This document shows positions 15,478 to 24,137 of a stretch of DNA of 34,036 nucleotides, piece after piece. How positions within the stretch are numbered: position 1 is the first letter of the stretch; every line of letters begins with the position of its first letter. Under the pieces are notes generated by a model. The model did no database searches, was not told the origin of the DNA, and saw nothing but the letters and a program-made list of their open reading frames with translations. This DNA is from Verrucomicrobiota bacterium (lineage in GTDB: Bacteria > Verrucomicrobiota > Lentisphaeria > JABSQK01 > JAJFLO01). Location of the stretch: contig JAJFLQ010000020.1 in the NCBI GenBank assembly GCA_021772615.1, positions 1 through 34,036 on the forward strand, given 5' to 3'. A program made the translations under genes and the position numbers.

Positions 15478-16250
15478 TCGCCGATTCCAAGACTTTTCCG
15501 AACCTCGTCTTCCAGCATCGACCAGATCCTTCGTTCGAGTTCCTCCGCCTCTCGCGACTTCGCAAATACAGACGCACGCGGCCGCGCGAGCGGCACGACG
15601 ATCTCCTCCCGGATATGCCCCGGCCGATCGGCCATCACCAGTACGCGATCACCAAGGCGAACCGCCTCCGTGATATCGTGGGTGACGAAAACAACGGATT
15701 TTTCATTCGCGTGCAGCAGTTGTACCAGTTCGTCCTGCATGATCAATTTTGTCTGCGCGTCGAGCGATCCGAACGGCTCATCCATCAATAACAGCTCCGG
15801 ATCCGTCACCAGCGCCCTCGCGATGCCCACACGTTGCTGCATGCCGATCGATAATTGATATGGATATCGATCTGCACATGACGCCAGCCCGACTTTGCCG
15901 ATATACGCATCTGTGCGGCTTTGACACTCATGTCTGCCGATACCGAGTAATCGCAATCCAAACGCGACATTCTGGAACACAGTCAGCCACGGCAGCAGCC
16001 CATGATCCTGAAAAACTATCGCAATACGCGACCAGTCAGCCCTCGTTCTGTTCGAAAAAACGATATCACCGGAAGAGGGTTGGATCAGCTCGGCAACAAG
16101 CCTGAGCAAGGTCGTTTTACCGCAACCGCTCGGGCCGACAATACAGACGAATTCCCGCTCGGCGACATGAAAGTTCACATCCCGCAGGACGACGGTGTCG
16201 CCACGTCGCGTATGATACTGCATGCACAAATCGCGGCATTGAAATTCCAT
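15474..16250 (-). CDS. ABC transporter ATP-binding protein, NitT/TauT (SsuB/TauB) family
   Basis: A 258-residue ATPase. Walker A is GPSGCGKTTLL (about 39-49), Walker B is LLLMDEPFGSLDAQ, the D-loop follows and the switch His is in VFVTHDITEA. The signature motif is LSIGMQQRVGIARAL, where family members normally read LSGGMQQRV: the first glycine is replaced by isoleucine (codon ATC). This may reduce or alter activity. The Q-loop is IVFQDHGLLPWLTV. The gene starts 6 nt after the binding-protein stop and overlaps the permease by 4 nt. The C-terminal tail is regular for the family. Confidence 0.93.
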   Translation of the reverse strand: MEFQCRDLCMQYHTRRGDTVVLRDVNFHVAEREFVCIVGPSGCGKTTLLRLVAELIQPSSGDIVFSNRTRADWSRIAIVFQDHGLLPWLTVFQNVAFGLRLLGIGRHECQSRTDAYIGKVGLASCADRYPYQLSIGMQQRVGIARALVTDPELLLMDEPFGSLDAQTKLIMQDELVQLLHANEKSVVFVTHDITEAVRLGDRVLVMADRPGHIREEIVVPLARPRASVFAKSREAEELERRIWSMLEDEVRKSLGIGE

Positions 16251-16255
16251 TGCGC

Positions 16256-17293
16256 CTAGTGCGTCTCCGACGTCGGCGGAGATTGCCGGCCGGCGGATTC
16301 GATAAAGCGGGCATCGTGGATCTGCCCTTTGGTAAGGACTTTGTCGACGTAGCCGCTGTTGAGGAGCCAGGCCTGGTAGTCAAGCAAACTGGCGATATTC
16401 AATTCGCCGGTCTGCCGAACAGCGGGCCAGCAGGCTTTCCTGATGATCTCGGGACTCTGGTGTGTGTGGCGTGACAGAATGTCGACATTACGGTCGGTTT
16501 TGCCTAGGACATACTGTTGGACCGCACGCAGGTACGCGGCAATGAAGCGTTGACCGCGGTCGGAATCGCTGCGCAGCAGTTTTTCACCAAACAAAATCAT
16601 GGAAAACTGAAAATCCGGGAGCACGTCCTCGGCGCGACAAAACACCTGAGAGAAACCGGACTGCACGTGACGTGTGAGCCACGGTTCGCCGGCGGTGGAG
16701 AAATCCAGTAATCCTTTTTCGAATGCGTCGATCTTACCGGCCTGCCCGATATCCACAATGCGCACATCGCCAAGGCCCATGCCATGACGGACCAGCATCG
16801 TGTCGAAAAAATATGAAAAAAGGCTGGGATGTATCAGGGAGACACGGCTGTCCTTCAATGTTGCAGAAATGATCGTGCCATCGTTCCGGATCAGATCCTT
16901 GCGGGCCAGCACGCCCAGGTGCGTGCAGGTATCCTCGGCAACATATGCCATACCTGCCACGGCTTTTACATTGGCGCCGCGCGCGGCGGCATTGAAGAAG
17001 CCGGCATGAATCACCGACCCCATGACGTCGATCTCGCCGCGTAGCAAGAGCGGAAACGCCGTTGTCGGCCGATGCATTTCCACGACGTCAACCTGGAGTC
17101 CGCTGTCTTCGAAATACCCTTCGTCGTGGGCGATAAACAACGGTGCATGCGTAAGAAAGGGAACCAGCAGCAGTGTGACGGGATCACTATCGACCGGCGG
17201 CGCCGCGCCGGATCGATACGTGCTCAAGGTGAGCATGAACACGGATATCACGATAAAAATCGACGATCTGACTGGGTTGTGGGGCATTGTCAT
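16256..17293 (-). CDS. Periplasmic substrate-binding protein, NitT/TauT (NMT1/THI5-like) family
   Basis: A 345-residue exported protein. The N-terminus has a signal peptide (IFIVISVFMLTLSTY, cleavage near SGAAPP). VPFLTHAPLFIAHDEGYFED is the classic NMT1-like opening, in which the substrate is bound between two lobes, and LLLRGEIDVMGSVIHAGFFNAAARG matches the first-lobe core. Relatives bind sulfonates, nitrate, riboflavin or thiamine pyrimidine precursors, and residues here do not decide which. Two ATGs (17293 and 17287) are possible. It is the first gene of the SBP-ATPase-permease-GT4-deacetylase operon, and a repeat shared with the sulfotransferase gene lies 113 nt upstream. Confidence 0.88.
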   Translation of the reverse strand: MTMPHNPVRSSIFIVISVFMLTLSTYRSGAAPPVDSDPVTLLLVPFLTHAPLFIAHDEGYFEDSGLQVDVVEMHRPTTAFPLLLRGEIDVMGSVIHAGFFNAAARGANVKAVAGMAYVAEDTCTHLGVLARKDLIRNDGTIISATLKDSRVSLIHPSLFSYFFDTMLVRHGMGLGDVRIVDIGQAGKIDAFEKGLLDFSTAGEPWLTRHVQSGFSQVFCRAEDVLPDFQFSMILFGEKLLRSDSDRGQRFIAAYLRAVQQYVLGKTDRNVDILSRHTHQSPEIIRKACWPAVRQTGELNIASLLDYQAWLLNSGYVDKVLTKGQIHDARFIESAGRQSPPTSETH

Positions 17294-17405
17294 GGACGAA
17301 TCGGATTTAAGTGTTTCATCTGCTGCCTAACGGTAGGCGATGCTCTATGGAACGCTCGACACATGTATACTGCATCTATACGGCTATCGCGTCCACACCA
17401 TTTCT

Positions 17406-17472
17406 GTTGGCGCTCACGATTTATCGTGGGTTTCACGCACCCGCATAGAGCGCAGCTCATCTAAAGCTGTGG
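17406..17472. repeat. Shared upstream repeat, copy A (before the binding-protein operon)
   Basis: Thirty-three positions starting GTTGGCG and running through CACGATTTATCGTG and GGGTTTCACGC are identical to copy B (20153 onward) except one base. After a shorter variable middle, the tail GCGCAGC-CATCTAAA-CTGTG is again shared. CACGAT-TT-ATCGTG is a perfect palindrome. On the minus strand it lies between the ligase gene and the binding-protein gene. Confidence 0.8.
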
Positions 17473-17521
17473 CAATACCAACGCTTCGCCAAGGCCATGA
17501 AACGGGTTTGCCAACCAAGTA

Positions 17522-19129
17522 TTATTCCGTGTTTGACGGTAACTTCAACTGCCTTGCCAAATGCAGCGGCAGCAGTTTTCCGTTCGATGACCAGATGGGT
17601 TCGGCGCGGATGACACGAAACGCATTGCTCTGGCGCCAAAATGCCTGCGCGACATCGCCGGCTACGCTGCTCTCCTGCAACGCAGTCAGTACGACATCAA
17701 TGGCGTCCTGATCATGTTCCAGCTTCACACGTGGACTTACGCGCAGATTGAGGCGTGTAAAACCATTGTTATCTTCATCTTCATGGAGCTGATAGTCCAG
17801 TGCTGTACCGCCGAAACGGGCTGGCAAGACGTGCTCCAAAATCGACATCATCTCACTGCCGACGAGTGTAACGCCCTCCCCTGTTAATTTTCGCGAACTG
17901 CGAAGGTCGCGAATATGCTCGGTAAATCCGTATGCCTCCATCGGGCAACCGCAGGCACGGGTTTCGATCGTCCCGTAGTCATCGATCTCGACGTTCAACA
18001 AGAGCTTTGGTGCGGTCGGCAGCAGTGTCGTGAAGTGAAAATGCGCGACCTCAATATCAAAGCCCGGAAGTCGCCGCGGATATTGAATCATCGCCAAATG
18101 GTCTTTCAGAAAATGTAAATCATTACAATCCGCCGGGCAGCCGCATGACATGCCGACTGGTCCGACTTCAGTAAAGTAATAGTCCGTGACACACCGTGCC
18201 CCGGTTCGGACGATTTGTTTGACCTTAGCCGGCGTGGAAGGCTCGCTGCCCGCAGAGAAAACGGCGCCGGTCAGGTCAATATCTGCATCGAGCGCCGCCA
18301 CGCATATACGCAACGCCATACTCGCGGAGGTCGTAAAGAAACACGCCCCATCCTGCTTGACCGTGTCGGCGATCCATCGCGCGATCACCACGGCATCCTC
18401 CAATGCAACCGGCTCCGGTCGCGGCATGTTGGCGCCGTGCAATCGGGCAAGATTCACCGTGAAGCAGTTGGCAAGTCGGAATCGCAGCGCGGACTTACCA
18501 CTCCCGCTGTCCATGGCTGGGGTAAACCACTTTCGCGGCACGTTTCCCATGCGTATGTCGCTCAGGATGGCGTTGATCCCGCTGGCATCCGGCAACACCC
18601 CGCGCCAGAGTCCCTTGGGCATGGCCAGTACGCCCTGGGCATGACGGGCTACCATACGCACTGGGACGCGGTCGGCGAGATGGGCTAGATCCGTCGATAC
18701 CCGCGTACCCGCACCAGTAGATCCGCTGCTTGCGGTCTGGTAACCCGCTCCGAGATAGGGATTGTCGAAGTCTTTCGGCTGCACCACTACGGTCTGGCCG
18801 CCCCGCACGATCGGTTCGCGGCATTTAAACTCCTCAAACGTTACATAAACGCCGGCCTCCCGCAGGACGCACAGTGCGCCTTCCAATCCTTTAGCGGCGA
18901 CCATTGTCTCGACATCACCGTATTCGCAGCCGGCAAGTTGAAATAACCGCAAGTAAGGGCTGTCCCGATTTCCGAACACGCCGTTCTTCACCACATGCAG
19001 AAAGTTTTCGTCCCGCTCCGCCATCCGCTGATAAACGATAGCCTCGGCCTCTTCAAAGGAAATCGGATTGCGCAAGAACTTACGCAGGCCCCAGGCGAAT
19101 CGCCCGTACATTGATAACTGCGACGGCAT
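17522..19129 (-). CDS. Adenylate-forming ligase of the phenylacetate-CoA ligase/F390 synthetase type
   Basis: A 535-residue protein. QTASSGSTGAGTRVSTD is the Ser/Thr/Gly-rich ATP-binding motif of the ANL superfamily, and CVTDYYFTEVGPVGMSCGC holds the Tyr-x-x-Thr-Glu segment that binds AMP. LLLNVEIDDYGTIETRACGCP matches the later acid/hinge region of phenylacetate-CoA ligase-like enzymes, with several Cys (SCGCPADC, ACGCP) that could bind zinc. Such enzymes activate carboxylates as AMP esters and pass them to CoA or a carrier. The ATG at 19129 is chosen because AGGTGA lies 6 nt upstream; GTG at 19138 is the alternative. It follows the sulfotransferase by about 30 nt. No carrier protein is encoded nearby and the substrate is unknown. 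Confidence 0.82.
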   Translation of the reverse strand: MPSQLSMYGRFAWGLRKFLRNPISFEEAEAIVYQRMAERDENFLHVVKNGVFGNRDSPYLRLFQLAGCEYGDVETMVAAKGLEGALCVLREAGVYVTFEEFKCREPIVRGGQTVVVQPKDFDNPYLGAGYQTASSGSTGAGTRVSTDLAHLADRVPVRMVARHAQGVLAMPKGLWRGVLPDASGINAILSDIRMGNVPRKWFTPAMDSGSGKSALRFRLANCFTVNLARLHGANMPRPEPVALEDAVVIARWIADTVKQDGACFFTTSASMALRICVAALDADIDLTGAVFSAGSEPSTPAKVKQIVRTGARCVTDYYFTEVGPVGMSCGCPADCNDLHFLKDHLAMIQYPRRLPGFDIEVAHFHFTTLLPTAPKLLLNVEIDDYGTIETRACGCPMEAYGFTEHIRDLRSSRKLTGEGVTLVGSEMMSILEHVLPARFGGTALDYQLHEDEDNNGFTRLNLRVSPRVKLEHDQDAIDVVLTALQESSVAGDVAQAFWRQSNAFRVIRAEPIWSSNGKLLPLHLARQLKLPSNTE

Positions 19130-19159
19130 GCCAGTCACCTGCCCGCCACATGATGAATA

Positions 19160-20071
19160 CTATGCATCGTAGTCGTACCCCGATAGAAACGGTATGTTCT
19201 GGATCTCACCCTGAACCTTCTTGATCGACGCAGCATCCCATTGCACCTTGAATCGGCTCTTGTGCGGGGTGGCGTTCACGATCCCGACGCAGTCCATAAT
19301 ATACGTGTCGTCGACCTCGACGCTGAGAAAGGCGCAGAGTGAGCGCAGGCGAAGCTCGGGGTCGGCAATGAAGGCTTCATGACGACTCTGAAACAGGGAA
19401 ACACGTGAATTCGCATCGTGGGGGAGACGGTTCAGGACCTGGACGGTGGTCGCACTCGTCGCAAAATAACCGGCAATCTCAGCCTCGATAGTCGTGTGAT
19501 ACCGCAGCGACCGCGTCGCGATCACGTCATAAGGATTGCGGATGACATGTATCAGCTTCAGCTCCGCACCGGTTACGTCAACTACACGCGCCGGCAACCA
19601 CGGCTTCGCATCCAACCGCGATATGGCAAACGACATCATGGGTTTGTCTCCGATCGCGGTCAACTGCGTGTACCGCCCCTGCCATTGATTCGGAACGCTG
19701 TATGCATACCCGCCACTCCGACGATTGACCGCCGCCATCCGACGCGAATTTCGTATCAACAGGTAGTAGATCTGGAAGCTCCGGAACAGTCCCGTCTCGA
19801 AATACCGCAATGCATTCTGCCGATTCGCGCAGATTATGTTCGGGTGCGCGTCGAGCAGCGATTCGATAAGCGTGGAGCCACTTCGGCCAATACCGATGAA
19901 CGTGAAATACGTGCGTATAGTATCGAAGTCGCGGCGGGCTTTCGCCGCCGGATAGCAGGACGTCACATAGTCTTTGGCGCTCGCGATCCATTCCCACGTG
20001 CGGCGGACACGCTCGCGACGGCTGAATCGCGGACGGCCCAGGAAGGTCAGCAACTGTTCCATCGCATTCAT
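19160..20071 (-). CDS. Sulfotransferase (PAPS-dependent family)
   Basis: A 303-residue protein. The 5'-phosphosulfate loop is FTFIGIGRSGSTLIESLLDA, near residue 55, and the 3'-phosphate-binding segment is KLIHVIRNPYDVIATRSL; Arg and Ser are in the expected places. Such enzymes transfer sulfate from PAPS to sugars, lipids or small molecules. The frame stays open to a GTG at 20164, but that codon lies in a repeat terminus, so the ATG at 20071 is preferred (a purine run GAGACGGA precedes it). It is followed closely by the ligase gene, and the two probably form a unit. The acceptor is unknown. Confidence 0.86.
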   Translation of the reverse strand: MNAMEQLLTFLGRPRFSRRERVRRTWEWIASAKDYVTSCYPAAKARRDFDTIRTYFTFIGIGRSGSTLIESLLDAHPNIICANRQNALRYFETGLFRSFQIYYLLIRNSRRMAAVNRRSGGYAYSVPNQWQGRYTQLTAIGDKPMMSFAISRLDAKPWLPARVVDVTGAELKLIHVIRNPYDVIATRSLRYHTTIEAEIAGYFATSATTVQVLNRLPHDANSRVSLFQSRHEAFIADPELRLRSLCAFLSVEVDDTYIMDCVGIVNATPHKSRFKVQWDAASIKKVQGEIQNIPFLSGYDYDA

Positions 20072-20152
20072 GGCATTCCGTCTCGGGATTCTACGTGCTT
20101 TCAGGGTCGGATTGTCGCCAAGTGTGCCGGATTCGGGCCGCGGCGGCATGCC

Positions 20153-20237
20153 GTTGGCGTTCACGATTTATCGTGGGTTTCACGCCCTGAAATACACGGC
20201 GGAATAGCGCAGCACATCTAAACCTGTGAACGCCAAC
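20153..20237. repeat. Shared upstream repeat, copy B, with 12-bp terminal inverted repeats
   Basis: GTTGGCGTTCAC (20153-20164) and GTGAACGCCAAC (20226-20237) are perfect inverted ends of an 85-nt element with the internal palindrome CACGAT-TT-ATCGTG. The core and the tail match copy A at 17406-17472. It lies just upstream of the sulfotransferase gene. The size and ends suggest a miniature element (MITE- or REP-like) or a structured leader. Confidence 0.8.
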
Positions 20238-20293
20238 GTAGAACACAAATCATGTCTTGTGAAAAATTCCTGTTGTAACGCCATTGCCAGGCT

Positions 20294-20394
20294 GCCGGCC
20301 GGACTTTGGACACGCCGACTGCGAAAGCGACAGAATCGGTTCATTTTTCCTCGATTTTTCTATTTCCTCGTTCCGACGCCAAAGTCCGACCGGC
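20294..20394. repeat. 101-nt element with 16-bp inverted ends after the TonB receptor gene
   Basis: GCCGGCCGGACTTTGG (20294-20309) and CCAAAGTCCGACCGGC (20379-20394) pair over 16 positions with one mismatch. The inner 69 nt is AT-rich on one side (TTTTTCCTCGATTTTTC). The right arm ends 2 nt before the receptor stop codon. It may be a miniature mobile element or a long terminator/3'-end stem. Confidence 0.7.
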
Positions 20395-20396
20395 TG

Positions 20397-22466
20397 CTAG
20401 AACGTCACGCGTATCCCGGTCTGCACGATAAAGGGGGTGTTGTTTCTCACCTCGTTTCGACCCGATCGACTCACCTCGTACTCGCGATCGAGCAGGTTCT
20501 CCATTGAAAGAAACACCTCGACACCGCCACGCAGTTCACGGCTTGCCGTAGCATCAAGAACGAAAAAGTCATCGAGATCAAGCGTATTCACGTCATCCTC
20601 GAATCGATTCCCGACATAGCGCCCCTGTATCGAAAAACTTATCAGCTCAGGATTCGTGTATGCCAGCTGCAGGACGACGTGGTGCTTTGGCGCGTGCGGG
20701 ACGCGCTTCCCCTTGGTCTGCGGTTCATTCGGTGCACTAACCACCCGAGCATCGTCGTACATATAGGATCCCGATACTTTCCACCGAGTGTTCGGACGAT
20801 ACTCCAGTTCCAACTCAATACCTTTCGAACGCACGCGCCCCAGATTGTCGCGTTGCCGTACTGTAGGCGTTATGGTCACGTTCGTCACGGGATCTTTTAC
20901 TTCAACCCAAAATCCCGTGATCCTCCCGAATAGCGACTCGGTGATCTCGTAATCCGCCCCGATCTCGCCGCCGACGAGTCGTTCCGACTCGAGGCGGGGA
21001 TTCGGATCTGTACGCACACCACCGGAGAAGAAACCCCGATACAATTCGTTGATTGTCGGTGCACGATATCCGCCATAGGCCGAGCTACGTAGCGAAAGGC
21101 TGTCAGTCGCCGCGAACGTGAGACCCACACTCGGATTGAATGTGGATTCGTCTTGCGAAGAGAAGGATTCGTCGCGTGTGACAGCGCCTGTCTGAATGTT
21201 CTGCTCGCCACGAAAACCGTTAAAGTTGCGGTAGTAGTCGAACCGCGCTGCAGTTACCACCTGCCACCGATCGGACGGTGACCAAGCGTCCTGCAGAAAC
21301 ACGCCGGAAAAATACTGTTCGCCACCTGCCGTTCGAAGGCGTGTGAATTGCCCGCCGACAAATCGCCCCTCCTCCCGAATCTCACCGTCGATCCATTGAA
21401 AATCGGTCCCGATCGACAACGTATGGTCCAGTGCGATGTCCTTCGACCATACCAGGTTTGCGCCAAGCGAATCTGTTGGTACGTCGAACTGATCTACCGC
21501 CGGCGTAAACGTATTGCGGCCGGCGGCGACGCTGGTAAATGCGCTTTCGAAATCCTGTTTGTGCGCGAACGCATTGATCTGCCAGTTGCTGCCATCGCCG
21601 GTATTGATATCGGCGCCACCACGGATGTAGTACAGGTCCGTCGCATTCTCGTGCTGGTCCGTATCGCCGTGCCGGTCCTCGGAAAACGTGCTTCCCTGCA
21701 GGAACACGGTCACATCCTCCGACGCTGCATAGCTCGCTCCGAGCATAAGAGATTTATGTGACGCATCCGATTTTTCGTCCACAGCGCCACGCTGATTCCG
21801 ACGTGTCCGCACATACCCGTCGGTCGTGAAGTAATTACCGCTAACCGACAACGTCAGCGGGCCGACGACCTCGGCGCCAAAACCATCGAATTCCAGAATA
21901 CCCAGATTTCCACCTTTGGCGGCGATTTGATATGTTCGCTCCGTAGGCGCACGGGTGATGATATTGATAACCCCGCCGAATGCCCGGTTGCCCCAAACGC
22001 TGGATGATCCACCTCGCACCACCTCGATTCGCTCGATACTTTCCTTGGAGATTCGTCCCCAATATACCCAGCCCGCCAGAGGATCGTTGATTGGTATACC
22101 ATCGAGAAGCACAAGCGTACGACCGGCCGCGGTGCCGCCGATACCACGCAGCGAAGGCCCCTGTGTTGTCGGGTGGCCCACGAAACTGCTTTCCTGGCGG
22201 AGAAGTGTGAAGCCTGGAATCTGCTTCAGAAGTTCGTCGACTGTGGACGCCGCCGATGCCTGGATCTCATCACGCGTCATCACCGTCACATTGCTCGCCA
22301 CGTCGCGCTGGCGCGCCGGCGTACGCGTAGCCGTCGTGACCACGTCATCGAGCCATACCGTGCTGTCCGCCATCTCGCCGGCATTTATGAGTAATGTGGT
22401 GGTGGTCATGACCAAGAGCATGGCAACAGCTATCGCGGGTTGCTTGAATGCAGAGATAGTCACCAT
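20397..22466 (-). CDS. TonB-dependent outer-membrane receptor
   Basis: A 689-residue outer-membrane protein with a signal peptide (AIAVAMLLVMTTTTLLINAG). The plug domain runs from about 38 to 175: DDVVTTATRTPARQRD as a TonB-box-like start, VDELLKQIPGFTLL, SLRGIGGTAAGRTLVLLDG, IERIEVVRGGSSSVWGNRAF and GGVINIIT. A 22-strand beta-barrel follows, with FNPSVGLTFA, YGGYRAPTINELYRGF and a final strand ending in aromatic Phe (TGIRVTF) as required for outer-membrane insertion. This is the FepA/BtuB/CirA type, which imports siderophores, cobalamin or other large ligands using TonB energy. It leads the minus-strand run that includes an inner-membrane ABC importer, so the two may handle the same nutrient. 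I see no cobalamin riboswitch upstream. Confidence 0.93.
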   Translation of the reverse strand: MVTISAFKQPAIAVAMLLVMTTTTLLINAGEMADSTVWLDDVVTTATRTPARQRDVASNVTVMTRDEIQASAASTVDELLKQIPGFTLLRQESSFVGHPTTQGPSLRGIGGTAAGRTLVLLDGIPINDPLAGWVYWGRISKESIERIEVVRGGSSSVWGNRAFGGVINIITRAPTERTYQIAAKGGNLGILEFDGFGAEVVGPLTLSVSGNYFTTDGYVRTRRNQRGAVDEKSDASHKSLMLGASYAASEDVTVFLQGSTFSEDRHGDTDQHENATDLYYIRGGADINTGDGSNWQINAFAHKQDFESAFTSVAAGRNTFTPAVDQFDVPTDSLGANLVWSKDIALDHTLSIGTDFQWIDGEIREEGRFVGGQFTRLRTAGGEQYFSGVFLQDAWSPSDRWQVVTAARFDYYRNFNGFRGEQNIQTGAVTRDESFSSQDESTFNPSVGLTFAATDSLSLRSSAYGGYRAPTINELYRGFFSGGVRTDPNPRLESERLVGGEIGADYEITESLFGRITGFWVEVKDPVTNVTITPTVRQRDNLGRVRSKGIELELEYRPNTRWKVSGSYMYDDARVVSAPNEPQTKGKRVPHAPKHHVVLQLAYTNPELISFSIQGRYVGNRFEDDVNTLDLDDFFVLDATASRELRGGVEVFLSMENLLDREYEVSRSGRNEVRNNTPFIVQTGIRVTF

Positions 22467-22585
22467 AGGTATGATCGCCTTTTAGTTTGACTGTTAATCG
22501 TGCGCTGAGTGCATTGTCCCAGAATTGTTCGTCGGACTATAGCATTTCGTTTCTGAAATACCTCACAGAGCCGGTCGAATTCTGC

Positions 22586-23134
22586 CTACTCACTGGATGC
22601 GTCCTGAGAATCCAGTCCTCCGCGTGGTATGTCAACCTCAATCAAATTTCTTGCGCCGAATATCGGGTCGTCGACACAGGGTATCACGGCTGTGTGTCGA
22701 TCCGATTCAACCACGACATTATCGTTCTGATGTCCACAATTCCAGCAGCACTCAAACGACCGTGGAACGTCTTCCCCGCAGGATGCGCAATCGTATCGGT
22801 CCGAATACTCACTAAAAGGAGCCAGGCATGCCAACCTGGAATCGGCGAGCAGCGATTTGAAGTCTTCCACTGGAATCTTGCCGTTTTCATAGTCACGGGC
22901 CTTCGCATTGAGCATTCGGACATCGTTTATCTCATCGCTTTCCACATCCACGGAGTATCCGCATTGACTGCATTGAAGCATCCATCGCTTACCGATCTGA
23001 AGCATGACGAACAGGATTTTGTTGGATACGATCTCGCATAAGCGAAAACACGATATCTCCTCGCAATGCGGGCATTTCGTCTTAAGCGTGACGCCATGGT
23101 CAATTTCATGACCGATATTTTTCTTGAATATCAT
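22586..23134 (-). CDS. Cys-rich zinc-ribbon protein of unknown function
   Basis: A 182-residue protein with four Cys-x-x-Cys pairs: KCPHCEE and QCSQCGY in the first half, DCASCGE and CWNCGHQ in the second. The N-terminal pairs bracket a hydrophobic stretch (SNKILFVMLQIGKRWML), and the C-terminal pairs form a compact zinc ribbon. A DNA-, RNA- or protein-binding role is possible. The ATG at 23134 is preferred; the frame is open to 23275, but that extension crosses a repeat-like junction and has no better start. It lies 120 nt upstream of the TonB receptor in the same direction. I do not recognise the family. Confidence 0.62.
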   Translation of the reverse strand: MIFKKNIGHEIDHGVTLKTKCPHCEEISCFRLCEIVSNKILFVMLQIGKRWMLQCSQCGYSVDVESDEINDVRMLNAKARDYENGKIPVEDFKSLLADSRLACLAPFSEYSDRYDCASCGEDVPRSFECCWNCGHQNDNVVVESDRHTAVIPCVDDPIFGARNLIEVDIPRGGLDSQDASSE

Positions 23135-23507
23135 TTTGTGATTTGGAATGTCTTGTTCGAATCCCTTTTCGAATAGGCTCAAGAATGCGGTAACGGCGAC
23201 GTGATCAAAATAATCTGGGCCCAGGGGACCCGGCTTTATGGATGCCCCCTGGAAGGAGGCGAACGACTGCCCCAAAAACGGGCAAGAGGGTGACGCCCTT
23301 CGTTGGAGCTGCGCTGCTTCAGCTGCGGCTTTTCCAGCGCTTCGCCAACGGGACGAGCACGGCTGAAGCGGTGAATTCCAACGAAAAGCGCAAGATGTTG
23401 CCGATTTGCCACATACAACGTACCGCGGGACTACGGCAAAGCCAAATGTCGGTGACCGCCGGGGCCAAAGGCCCTATATCACTGGCAGCATGTCGGACTT
23501 CGGCTGA
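23135..23507. other. Degenerate stretch with no intact gene
   Basis: About 370 nt. Open frames exist on both strands but I recognise no family. GGCCCAGGGGACCCGG (about 23218-23233) is a GC-rich hairpin-like segment. Near 23480-23510 the sequence looks like decayed coding DNA for the upstream part of the following oxidoreductase fragment, with shifted frames. Confidence 0.4.
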
Positions 23508-24137
23508 ATATACTGCGAAATTGACAAAATCGAGTCGCGGCTCCGAGGTGCGATCCATTGCAATGCGACGATCGCAAGCGTATCACGACACCGCGAGGGA
23601 GCGGATGTGGTCATGGCGACCGGCGAGCGCTGCGCGTTCGACAAGGTGGTGTTCGCCGCCACGCCGGATCAGGTCTTGAGAATAGTGTCGGACCCCACAG
23701 ACGACGAAATTCGACGATTTCGGGCATGGCATGCCAGTGAGATCGAGACGCTTGTTCATACGGACATATCGATCTACAAACATTTTGGTGTAACCTACTT
23801 TGCTGAGTTCGACGTTTTTCAAAACGACGAAAACGGTGATTGTGGCTACAACGCCTATCTCGATCGCCTTTGCGGCGTTCCCCCGGAGCGCGATAACCAT
23901 TACAGCCTTGCCTATAATCTGGAAGCACGAATTCGCCCGGACAAGATCATTCACAGGCAAAAGCATACAACGCCACTCTACACTGTTGATGCGGTTCGAT
24001 TTCGGCCGGAGATAATCGAAACAAACGGCGAAAACCATACCTTTCATGCCGGCGCCTGGCTCTACGACGGTCTGCACGAAGGCGCCATAACCTCGGCCGT
24101 ACAGGTATCCAAACAACTTGGAGGTTTGCGACTATGA
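23508..24137 (+). pseudogene. C-terminal fragment of an FAD/NAD(P)-dependent amine-oxidoreductase-like protein
   Basis: From about 23517 the frame reads as the last ~200 residues of a COG2907-type FAD-binding protein: ESRLRGAIHCNATIASVS, ADVVMATGERCAFDKVVFAA and TPDQVLRIVSDPTDDEIRRF, then HTDISIY, the YNLEA segment and the closing HAGAWLYDGLHEGAITSAVQ, which normally contacts FAD. The N-terminal Gly-x-Gly-x-x-Gly dinucleotide fold is missing, and an in-frame stop lies at 23505-23507. A GTG at 23607 could start a shorter product, but it could not bind FAD normally. The stop overlaps the universal stress protein start as ATGA, so transcription of the pair may have survived. Confidence 0.72.

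Noticed and set aside
20072..20164. 31-residue N-terminal extension of the sulfotransferase
   Set aside because: Its GTG start is inside the inverted end of the 85-nt repeat and the added residues lack family similarity.
22467..22585. Possible cobalamin riboswitch upstream of the TonB receptor
   Set aside because: No B12-box-like sequence or multi-helix arrangement is visible in the short leader.
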